A stretch of 16,935 bases of DNA, taken from positions 1 through 16,935 of the forward strand of contig JABYQR010000601.1 of NCBI GenBank assembly GCA_022592445.1, written 5' to 3'. The stretch's first letter is position 1, and the number at the start of each line of letters is the position of its first letter. The notes under the pieces were generated by a model. It searched no databases. It saw nothing but the letters and a program-made list of their open reading frames with translations, and was not told the DNA's origin. The stretch is from Cytidiella melzeri. Lineage: Eukaryota; Basidiomycota; Agaricomycetes; Polyporales; Irpicaceae. Positions 8,352 to 14,813 of the stretch are shown one piece after another. Both the position numbers and the translations under genes were made by a program.

Positions 8352-8408
8352 CTGGCAGTGCAAATGACGAAGAGGTCAAGATGCAGAACCAGGGAGGGTA
8401 AGGGGTAC

Positions 8409-8416
8409 TATATATA
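8409..8416 (-). promoter_or_regulatory. TATA box of LTR A
   Basis: TATATATA on the minus strand, 34 bases before the predicted RNA start ATCTTGACC at 8382. Element B has the same 34-base spacing. Confidence 0.7.
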
Positions 8417-8507
8417 CTGGGTCTGGGTGGTCTGTGCACCAGTTCCCACACTAGGGACTGGAGTAACTGTGGGACTGGAGTAACAATAGAACAATAAAGA
8501 ACCAGGG

Positions 8508-8564
8508 TAACTGTCAAGGACCTGAGTAACTGTCAAGGACCTGAGTAACTGTCAAGGACCAGGG
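8508..8564. repeat. 19-bp tandem repeat x3 in U3 of LTR A
   Basis: The unit TAACTGTCAAGGACCTGAG occurs twice (8508-8526, 8527-8545) and a third time with the end changed to CAGGG (8546-8564). Related GGACTGGAGTAAC copies lie at 8456-8483. It sits upstream of the TATA box, where enhancer-like repeats are common in LTRs. Confidence 0.85.
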
Positions 8565-8680
8565 TACGTAGAACAATAAAACAATAGACCAAATAGGATA
8601 AGAACAATAGAACAATAAGACCTGGGGGAATCCCTGGGGAATCCCCATCAATGGAAGAGGAACAATAGAACAATAGCCTA
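8565..8680. repeat. AGAACAATA-type repeats in U3 of LTR A
   Basis: AACAATA(G/A) recurs at about 8571, 8581, 8602, 8611, 8661 and 8669, and also upstream at 8483-8497. On the element's sense strand this reads CTATTGTTCT, a motif also repeated in the U3 of element B (10177-10320). Confidence 0.7.
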
Positions 8681-8878
8681 GGTTGATCTGGAACCGCTCC
8701 AGACTGAGTCTAGGGTTTGGGTCTGGACTATTGATAAATAAGGCAAGATGTCACGTGACCCGGGTTAGGGTTAGGTCCGGTAACGCTCCTAGCCGGAAAA
8801 TAAGCGCTCTAGATAGGCGCCCAAGGCTGTAAACTTGTGACATTGTTGGAAAAATCCGGTCTCTGTTGGACTATCCAT

Positions 8879-9724
8879 GTCAATTTGCCGGCGGCTGAGT
8901 TTGCACTCAACTCGCGAGTACATGCGGGTAATTCACAAACACCGTTTGAGGTCATCTACGGATATCGCCCCGATTTCACCATACCAGTCGGCAAGCGAAG
9001 CAATATCCCATCACTCGATGAGCGCCTTGACAATATGGCTTGAGTACGCAAAGAGACCAAAGCAGCTCTTCGTCTAAGCAAAGAAAAGATGAAGCAACTT
9101 TACGAGTCTGAGAAGCGCTCTCCACGCGTCTTCCAAGTAGGGGACATGGTCTGGCTGAACGCTAAGAACGTCCAGATCCACCAGGCTACCCCTAAGCTTG
9201 GTCCTCAACAACTCGGCCCGTACAAGGTCATCGAGCGTATCGGCGATCTTGACTACAAACTCCATCTACCCAGCTATCTCCGAATCCACCCCGTCTTCCG
9301 TATCAACCGTCTAAGTCCCTGGCACGACAACGGCAAAGACGTACCTCCACCTCCTGATCCTATCGTCATAGACGGAGAAGAGCAGTACGTCGTTGAGAAA
9401 GTGCTAGACAGCAGGCTACACAGACGGTGGAAGAAACTACAATTCCTAGTCAAATGGGAAGGGTATTCAGACGGACACAATAGCTGGGAACCAGTAGAAA
9501 ACCTCGAGAATAGTCAAGAAGCGATTGACGACTTCTACAAAGCAAACCCGGGAGCGCCCCGGGTCATCAAAGCTTCACTCTTTGCGGATCTCCGCTCGCA
9601 CTTTCGGGAATTCAATACCCAGACCGACCCCGCTTTCCTCCGCACGATCTATCCATCTACATACGATCTTAGCTGGGATGAAGGCAAACACATCGGTCTG
9701 GATATCTCAAGAACATCACACTGA
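8879..9724 (+). pseudogene. Pol C-terminus of family B: integrase end and chromodomain
   Basis: The frame starts in the integrase C-terminal region (LPAAEFALNSRVHAGNSQTP, then FEVIYGYRPDF) and runs to a TGA at 9722-9724, with an in-frame TGA at 9041-9043 after DNMA. A GPY-type module (QLGPYKVIERIG, about 9205-9245) is followed by HPVFRINRLSPW. The chromodomain is at about 9382-9545 (VVEKVLDSR, FLVKWEGYSD, WEPVENL). The tail of about 60 residues resembles that of family A only loosely (KASLFADL versus KALFDSI), so A and B are related but distinct. The first 36 bp after the A junction read as a poorly matching segment. Confidence 0.9.
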
Positions 9725-9876
9725 CGGGTAACGTCGAGTCAACGACACCAGAAGGGGAGAAACTTCCTAGCATCCTTCTGACTAGACAATCGGGGCAATT
9801 CTGCTGAATCCCTGTAGACGGGTAGAAGACCTCTATCACCACAGCACAGTGATGCTTCGCGAGGACGCTCGATTTT
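9725..9876 (+). other. Non-coding stretch between pol stop and polypurine tract of B
   Basis: I see no gene or structure of note. It is the usual short 3' untranslated segment before the polypurine tract. Confidence 0.6.
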
Positions 9877-9889
9877 AGGAGGGGGGTAA
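9877..9889 (+). other. Polypurine tract of family B
   Basis: AGGAGGGGGGTAA directly precedes the LTR start TGTCATGG. In LTR elements this purine run primes plus-strand DNA synthesis. Confidence 0.8.
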
Positions 9890-10399
9890 TGTCATGGATG
9901 GCCTGACTAGCCCTTAATTTTCGCAATTTATCTCTTGTTTTTATCTGTAAAACTCCGGGCTGCAGCTCAGTTGCAACCTTCTCTACATAAACTCCCTTTT
10001 CATGTCTATTAAGCGCCCGTATCACGTGGCTTAGACGCTCCACATGGTCACATTACTTGCTACTACGTCACACTGGCATGTGACTTAGCTTAAGTAAGAC
10101 CACATGGCTACAAGCACATGGCTCAGCCCATAGCTAGGGTTTGACGTCATAGATACCATCCACATGGGCTCCTTATTGTTCTTTCCCTATTGTTCTCTTT
10201 ATGGAAGGATGTTCTCACAGGTGTGGGAATGGAATACAATAGTTGGTCTCCTTTTAGATAGATTCTCTCACGGGTAGAGTTCTTGGCAAGGACTAGACAA
10301 TAGCTATTGTTCTCCTTTAGGTAGTTCTTTTGTTCTTCGTTCACATGGCTTCTTGCAAAGCCTGCCCTCAACATGGTCTGTGCGCAGGTCCCTGAAGTC

Positions 10400-10407
10400 T
10401 ATATATA
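10400..10407 (+). promoter_or_regulatory. TATA box of LTR B
   Basis: TATATATA, 34 bases before ATCTCGACCTCTT (10434), which corresponds to the predicted RNA start of family A (ATCTTGACCTCTT). Confidence 0.7.
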
Positions 10408-10463
10408 CTGCTGCATGTACGCTCCTAGCCCCCATCTCGACCTCTTGGTCTTTACTGGGCTAG

Positions 10464-10530
10464 GTAAGCAAATCCCCTCTGTACTACATAGCTGGTAGTC
10501 AGAATACTAACTTGGTCTTTACTGGGCTAG
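10464..10530 (+). other. Predicted 67-nt leader intron in LTR B
   Basis: Donor GTAAGC, perfect branch ACTAAC (10506-10511), acceptor GGGCTAG. Its last 20 bases (10511-10530) repeat exactly the 20 bases before the donor (10444-10463). This is the same design as the leader intron of family A. Confidence 0.55.
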
Positions 10531-10534
10531 ACAT

Positions 10535-12605
10535 CTGTATAAGGTTTATAGCTGGTGAGAGTATTGAGCTTCACGCCTACCACCACCACTTTGTCGTCAT
10601 CCACTTCGTGTCCCTGTTTGTCACGTCGAGCCTTGTCTCCGTGTCACATCGCCTCGCGAAGCCTCTGCAGCTTCGCTGCGGAGGAACACAGGCCCATCGT
10701 CGCTTTCTCCTCCCTCTGCACAACACCCAGCACCGCCTTGTACGTCCACGAAGACGTAATCGGCCGCAGAATCAGCTCCTGCACCGCAAACATCTTCTGC
10801 GCAGCTCGCCAGTACAACTGTTCAAATCGTTAGCGCGTCACACCACATTCACAACTTCCTCACTCACCTCCCCCGGCGTCCTCTCGATGTTCCTCGCCAT
10901 CCATCTGGTCGACGTAACAGTCAACGCAGGGTAATACTCACGGTACACAAGGTACGTGAGCAGATAATCCCGCGTCACCGTGTGCTGAACCAACTGCACA
11001 GTACCCTTCGGCTGCGTCTTCTGAATTTCCACCATTCGCCCCTTCCACGTCGCCTCAAGCTCACGTCTGCTCTCCTTCTCGGCCACATCCTCTCTCACCT
11101 TCTCCGCACGCACGTCCTCCAGCTCCTGCTTCAGTCGCGCAATCCGTCGCACAAGTCGCCCCTTGAACTGCAGCGCAAGTTGCACCCGCAGTTGCCCAAG
11201 GTCCTGCTCCGCAATATCCGTCTCCATCGGCTCCTCGCCCGCAAGATCCTCCGCCGTAAACGCAACCTCTGGTATCTTCTCGTACTGCGGCACTCCATCC
11301 ACCTCCTCAACCTCCTCGTACTTAAGCACCTCCCTCAGCGCATCCTTCACCCGTGAGTTTCGCCTCTTCAATCCCTCCAATCGCTGCTTGATCACGTTGT
11401 ACATGTCGCGCTTCTTCTTGTAGCCCCGGCAAATCGTCATCAACGCCTCCTCAGGCGTCTCCCTCAAACGTACGTCATGCTTGTTCGCAGCAAGTGCGCT
11501 TCATGTTTCGTCCGTCAGGTCCTCTGGAAAATTGCACGTAAACACAAATCAGCGCAGTCCCTTCAAAAACACAACATGAGGACCTCACCTTCAGCATACA
11601 CCCCAACCAACCACTTCCCCTTGTACTTCTGGAACGTACGCACACGTCGCACAGTCTCCTCCTCAGCCGCGATCAACGCCTCATGCTCCTGCACCTGCTT
11701 CTCCCACTCCTCCCCCTGCAACTCGAATTGCTCAGCACTCGCCCCCGACATCACGCTCCGCAGCTCCTCCACAATCGCCTGAACCTCAGCAATCTTTTGC
11801 GTACTTTTCTTCACCGACTCCGGGTCAATCGAGTCCTGGATCGCTCGAACAGCGGCATGTCAATGCTGCCCTCCAAGCGCTTCCAAACGCTTCGGCACCG
11901 TCTTTAGGCACCCAACAAGCGGCGGGTACTCGTCCACATTCGTCGTGAACTCCTTCACAAGCTGCCCCTTCCCCTCCCCACCCACTCCCCCATCCCCACC
12001 CTCCATCACGTCCACGTCCTCGCTCTCCTCGCTGTCCAAAAAATCCTGTGACGCCTTCGGCCGGGGAGGAGTCGCCACCACCTCCTTCAACATTGTCTTC
12101 GACAGCATCACAGGAATGAACGTCTGCCGGTCGAAACGGCGCAGCCCGTCCTTCCACATGCTGTCCTTCAGCTCGTCCACCGCCTGCTTGTTGATCGGCC
12201 TGTTGTTCTCGATCCCAAAAGACAGCGGAGGAGAACCAAGGATATCAAGCCATGCGAACCCCAGGAACGCTCCGTCAATGCTGCGCTGCAGCTTTTGCGT
12301 CGCCCCAATCGCAACGTGAACGTCCTCCGCGCCAATCGTCTCAAGCCTCTTCTCCGCCTCCACGTACTTACGCTGCGTCGCCTTCTGCGCAACCAACGCC
12401 TCCTCCTGTATAGACAGTACATAGTCAGCATTTGTACTCAATACATACGTTCAACACCACATACCTTTTGCCTCTCCCTCTCCTCCTTCTTGTACTTTCG
12501 GTTATCCGCCGCCTGCTTCTTTCTCGCCTTCAGGAGCGCCTTCTCCTGCTCCGATTGCTCCGTTGCCTTGCTCTTCTCACTTACCTTGCTTGCTTTTGGT
12601 GCTAT
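10535..12605 (-). pseudogene. Unrecognised multi-exon gene, decayed and cut at its 3' end by element B
   Basis: The exons form one consistent reading frame: 12605-12465, 12405-11589, 11523-10868, 10817 to about 10535. The introns are 59, 65 and 50 nt with GTATGT/CAG, GTGAGG/CCAG and GTGAGT/ACAG ends; the last has a GCTAAC branch site. The translation begins with a Lys/Glu-rich coiled-coil-like stretch. A globular segment follows (LSFGIENNRPINKQAVDELK ... RQTFIPVMLSK, about residues 109-150) that faintly recalls ParB-like folds, then an acidic SEESEDVDVMEGGD run and long charged helices. Lesions: the expected start codon reads ATA (12605-12603), and TGA occurs at codons 229 (11862-11860), 327 (11503-11501) and 596 (10646-10644; possibly the true end). 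All fit single transitions, and splice sites are intact. Function unknown. Confidence 0.6.
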
Positions 12606-12709
12606 TGCGAGTTGTGTGAGAGTGCGTTAAGTAGACTGTGGTGGTGGTGGTTGAGAAGATTGTAATCCGATTCCATCGCAACAGTCCGCTCGCAAATCAA
12701 ACTCAGACC

Positions 12710-12728
12710 GATTGCCGCTCCGGCAATC
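12710..12728. repeat. Perfect 8-bp hairpin
   Basis: GATTGCCG, loop CTC, CGGCAATC. Directly followed at 12733-12745 by a second small hairpin GTGAG/CTCAC with a 3-base loop. Confidence 0.8.
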
Positions 12729-12764
12729 TCACGTGAGGGTCTCACAGGGGACGACCCTCCACAT

Positions 12765-12790
12765 CCGATAGCGTCACATTGCGTTATCGG
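12765..12790. repeat. CCGATA-family hairpin 1
   Basis: Arms CCGATAGCG (12765-12773) and CGTTATCGG (12782-12790) pair over 9 bp with one G-T. Confidence 0.8.
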
Positions 12791-12818
12791 GGGAGGGGTT
12801 ATGCTGGGCTACAGCTAC

Positions 12819-12854
12819 ACAGTCCGATAACAGCTTCTTGTGTTATCGGACTGT
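12819..12854. repeat. CCGATA-family hairpin 2 (14-bp perfect stem)
   Basis: Arms at 12819-12832 and 12841-12854 are exact reverse complements around an 8-base loop; the core is TCCGATAACA. Confidence 0.9.
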
Positions 12855-13001
12855 ACAACCTTGCTGCACACAGCAATGCAGACCACTTTAGAGACGGTTA
12901 GGCTTGCTGGCTTACACGCTTCGGCCACACCTCAAAATTCACACTTTGCAATCACATAACAGAATACATCACATATCACACTCAGCTACAGCTAATACTA
13001 G

Positions 13002-13750
13002 TTAATCAAAGTGCGATTGACATGCTATGTACTGCTCGTACGTCCAGTTCATCATCTCCGCACGCTCATGGATGTCAAGTACCTTCGGCTCCTCAGAGCC
13101 ATACAAATACACCCCAACCAACGGCTCACCTCCCACAGACGGTCGAAGACACACTCGCGTGTACCCATCACATCGCTCAAGCTTCACAACATAGTACAGG
13201 TCCTCCCCCGTACCATCAGGGCGCGGAACCCACGTCCTCCCAACTCGGTCCCTCTGTCGCTCAAGGTGCCTCACAGTCCCCTCGTACCCATCAGGTCCAG
13301 GCGTCACATACACCCGGATCTTCCTAAGATTTGGACGCGGCAACACCAAACGCACAGGCGGTCGGTTCTCCTTCAAACCTCAAACTCTTCTCAGCACTGA
13401 AGTCCCAATGCAATCCAAATATAACTCACCGTCCTCGTCCTCGTCCTCGTCCTCCTCCCCCTCAGAATCCCATTCAGAAACTTCGTCCTCCTCATCCTCC
13501 TCCTCATCCTCGTCCCCATCTTCTTCCTCATCCACATCTTCATTCTCCTCATCATCATCAATCTCCTCCTCAAACAACCGCGCAGGTGTAACAGTCTCGT
13601 CTAAGCACACAATCCACATGTCAGTCCACATCACCGTTCACTCATGCAGAAGCACTCACCACTTCCATCACTCCACACACTACCAGCGTCCGTCCCAACA
13701 CACAGACGCTCAATCTCCTCCGCAACCGTGGATACGTCCATGCCATTCAT
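13002..13750 (-). CDS. Hypothetical acidic protein, three exons, apparently intact
   Basis: Exons 13750-13660, 13600-13430 and 13378-13002 join in frame to 212 residues. Intron 1 is 59 nt (GTGAGT...CTTAG); intron 2 is 51 nt (GTGAGT...TTTGAG). The start is ATG at 13750, with a second in-frame ATG three codons on. The N-terminus (about 40 residues) is followed by an almost uninterrupted Asp/Glu run (about residues 38-87, with EVSEWDSEGEED in the middle). A basic-to-mixed C-terminal domain of about 125 residues follows (PPVRLVLPRPNLRKIRVYVT ... WVPRPDGTGEDLYYVVKLER ... EPLVGVYLYGSEEP), ending QSHFD. No membrane segment or signal peptide is seen. Such acidic tracts occur in chromatin and nucleolar proteins, but I do not recognise the family. 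A TATA-like run lies about 65 bp upstream. Confidence 0.65.
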
Positions 13751-13811
13751 CGCGAGCTGCACGTTAGAGGACAGAGGGCTAGTTACATTCCTCGCGTACT
13801 CGAACCAACAT

Positions 13812-13822
13812 TATATATATAT
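13812..13822 (-). promoter_or_regulatory. TATA-like run upstream of the acidic-protein gene
   Basis: ATATATATATA on the minus strand, 62-72 bp before the ATG at 13750. An ATG at 13811 opens only a 10-codon frame and would probably lie upstream of the RNA start. Confidence 0.45.
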
Positions 13823-14206
13823 CCTTCTGCATGCTAAGCGAACTCATCTCGGTCTCTTCAAGAATTCTGACAGCTTCGTGATGGATCAACTTCACAGTTG
13901 CATTAAACCGCTCAAAATGACATATTATTTACATAACACCCCCATCACAGTGTCACACACTTGTACCCCCCTCACAACAATATCACAAATTCCCACGCTG
14001 CGTTACAGATCATAGTTCTCCGCTTCATGCCCAAAATCTCGTTTTATTCACAAAAACACAGTCCCCCTACTTATATTCCACCACTCATCACATCATGTCT
14101 CCCTCCCATACATGCTTGGCCTGCATGCCAACAGCACCACAGTACACTGCGCACAAACGATATCCCACATACACTACCTACATCAAAACCAAGCCTAACC
14201 TCACAA
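13823..14206. other. Intergenic stretch without recognisable gene
   Basis: Pyrimidine-rich and AT-rich sequence. ORFs here are short and read in several frames at once, with no motif or splice structure that I can support. Confidence 0.5.
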
Positions 14207-14288
14207 GGCGTGGTGGCGTAGTGGTACCAGCACCGGACCTTGCACCCACTGCAGTGCAAGGCGTTCGGTTCGATCCCGGCTCACGCCA
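14207..14288 (+). tRNA. tRNA-like sequence with Pol III A and B boxes (degenerate tRNA or SINE head)
   Basis: 82 nt. The acceptor arms GGCGTGG and TCACGCC pair over 7 bp (one G-T). The A box TGGCGTAGTGG (14214-14224) fits TRGYNNANNNG, and the B box GGTTCGATCCC (14267-14277) fits exactly. The T stem has one mismatch and one G-T, and the D stem is weak. A loop CTTGCAC after CGGAC would give anticodon TGC (Ala) with an intron-like CACTGCAGTG palindrome after it, but the 3' side of the anticodon stem pairs poorly. It may be a tRNA with an intron, a decayed tRNA, or the tRNA-derived head of a SINE. Confidence 0.4.
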
Positions 14289-14318
14289 CACAAACAACGC
14301 CGATATACTCGCTGGCTT

Positions 14319-14359
14319 CAAGCATTCCCTGCAACGTAACCCGTTACAGGTAATGCTTG
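14319..14359 (+). repeat. Imperfect 17-bp hairpin downstream of the tRNA-like sequence
   Basis: Arms 14319-14335 and 14343-14359 pair at 15 of 17 positions around a 7-base loop. Confidence 0.75.
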
Positions 14360-14370
14360 TAGCAAGCATG

Positions 14371-14375
14371 TTTTT
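14371..14375 (+). terminator. Pol III-type T5 terminator
   Basis: TTTTT 83 bp after the tRNA-like sequence and 12 bp after the hairpin. If used, the Pol III transcript would be about 165-170 nt. Confidence 0.4.
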
Positions 14376-14396
14376 CTACTACCCCTCGCCCCTCCC

Positions 14397-14422
14397 CCGA
14401 TAGTGCAATGTTTTCTTATCGG
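14397..14422. repeat. CCGATA-family hairpin 3
   Basis: CCGATA (14397-14402) and TATCGG (14417-14422), 14-base loop. Confidence 0.7.
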
Positions 14423-14445
14423 AGTACCACCCCTCCTGCCAGCAG

Positions 14446-14473
14446 TCCGATAGCGTTGTAGCCTGCTATCGGA
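14446..14473. repeat. CCGATA-family hairpin 4
   Basis: TCCGATAGC (14446-14454) and GCTATCGGA (14465-14473), perfect 9-bp stem, 10-base loop. Confidence 0.85.
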
Positions 14474-14491
14474 GAAACCCTAAGTACTCAT

Positions 14492-14525
14492 TTCCCCGAT
14501 AGTGCGGACTCTCGCTATTGGGGAA
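14492..14525. repeat. CCGATA-family hairpin 5
   Basis: TTCCCCGATAGTG (14492-14504) pairs with CGCTATTGGGGAA (14513-14525) over 13 bp with two G-T pairs. Confidence 0.85.
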
Positions 14526-14552
14526 TCCCCTTGACTCTCCCTGCACCATGCC

Positions 14553-14580
14553 TCCGATAGTGAACAACTTTCTTATCGGA
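14553..14580. repeat. CCGATA-family hairpin 6
   Basis: TCCGATA (14553-14559) and TATCGGA (14574-14580), 14-base loop. Confidence 0.75.
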
Positions 14581-14639
14581 CTAGCACTCCGTGCTCAAAT
14601 TGTTCAAATTGCTCAAATTACATCAATTACATCACTGGG

Positions 14640-14756
14640 CACTGAAAATACTGACCTCCATTTTTCATAGCCCTGTGCCCCTGCAAATATTGACACTCTC
14701 TTTTTCAAGGCACGTGACCCTGAAAATATTGTTCGTCGCTTTTTGAGGCCCTACGG
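14640..14756. repeat. 39-bp imperfect tandem repeat x3
   Basis: Units 14640-14678, 14679-14717 and 14718-14756 share C(C/A)CTG(A/C)AAATA(C/T)TG near the start and a CTTTTT- or ATTTTT-type T run in the middle. The array ends about 60 bp before the truncated copy 2 of family A. Confidence 0.75.
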
Positions 14757-14767
14757 GCCCTCAAAAA
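14740..14767. repeat. Inverted repeat TTTTTGAGG.../...CCTCAAAAA
   Basis: Arms 14740-14751 and 14755-14767 pair with one extra G. Followed by a direct repeat AGGCTGAACCT at 14771-14781 and 14783-14793. Confidence 0.75.
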
Positions 14768-14813
14768 CAGAGGCTGAACCTCAGGCTGAACCTTACCAGG
14801 GTAGTTCTTTAAG

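Larger units (their letters stand above)
1..8842 (-). mobile_element. Ty3/gypsy chromodomain LTR retrotransposon, family A copy 1 (nested, defective)
   Basis: On the minus strand the order is 5' LTR, primer site, leader, gag, protease, reverse transcriptase, RNase H, integrase, chromodomain, which is the Ty3/gypsy (chromovirus) order. The 3' LTR lies beyond the left edge. The right boundary is placed at 8842 because the minus strand there starts TGTCAC and the LTR ends CGACA at 8151, giving TGTC...GACA termini; sequence from 8843 on belongs to a different gypsy family on the plus strand. Lesions seen: a 1.85 kb insert in RNase H (2020-3873), a one-base frameshift in a homopolymer in RT (4460-4466), a TAA in integrase (804-806) and a TGA between the leader frame and gag (7223-7225). 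Without the 3' LTR, the left end and the expected target duplication cannot be seen. Confidence 0.9.
8151..8842 (-). repeat. 5' LTR of family A copy 1
   Basis: 692 bp, TGTCAC...GCGACA on the minus strand. It contains a TATA box (8416-8409), a predicted start at 8382, and a leader intron in R-U5 (8351-8291). The U3 part (8842-8383) holds repeated AGAACAATA-type motifs, a 19-bp tandem triplet and the palindrome GTCACGTGAC near 8752. The partner LTR lies outside the window, so both ends are inferred from termini, the primer site and the switch to element B. Confidence 0.7.
8843..10534 (+). mobile_element. Ty3/gypsy family B, 3' part only
   Basis: Integrase C-terminus, chromodomain, polypurine tract and 3' LTR are present in order on the plus strand. 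The 5' part is missing because element A is inserted at 8842/8843; if the insertion is simple, the rest of B lies beyond the left edge. The right end is set at 10534, where the LTR closes with TAGACA (start TGTCAT). Beyond it the minus-strand gene frame is open up to the junction, so B seems to have landed in that gene. Confidence 0.85.
9890..10534 (+). repeat. 3' LTR of family B
   Basis: 645 bp, TGTCAT...TAGACA. U3 has five CACATGG copies (10041, 10101, 10115, 10161, 10342) and several TATTGTTCT motifs. A TATA box lies at 10400-10407, with a predicted start at 10434 (ATCTCGACC), and an intron-like segment fills 10464-10530. The sequence differs from LTR A but the order and spacing of signals are the same. 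Confidence 0.75.
12606..13001. other. Intergenic region with a cluster of short hairpins
   Basis: No ORF I can support. It holds at least four short perfect or near-perfect hairpins between 12710 and 12854 (listed separately), upstream of the decayed gene and downstream of the acidic-protein gene. The part 12855-13001 shows nothing notable. Confidence 0.6.

Noticed and set aside
8508..8564. Three tandem units as a CRISPR-like array
   Set aside because: The units are directly adjacent without spacers, and the sequence is a eukaryotic LTR.
8758..8776. TTAGGGTTAGG, telomere-like
   Set aside because: Only two repeat units inside an LTR; too short to be an interstitial telomere with any confidence.
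10982..12319. Plus-strand ORFs opposite the decayed gene
   Set aside because: Leu/Ser/Pro-rich shadows of the minus-strand coding sequence, which has matching introns and a continuous frame.
13408..13767. Long Ser/His/Pro-rich plus-strand ORFs opposite the acidic gene
   Set aside because: The poly-Ser run is the antisense of the Asp/Glu codons of the spliced minus-strand gene.
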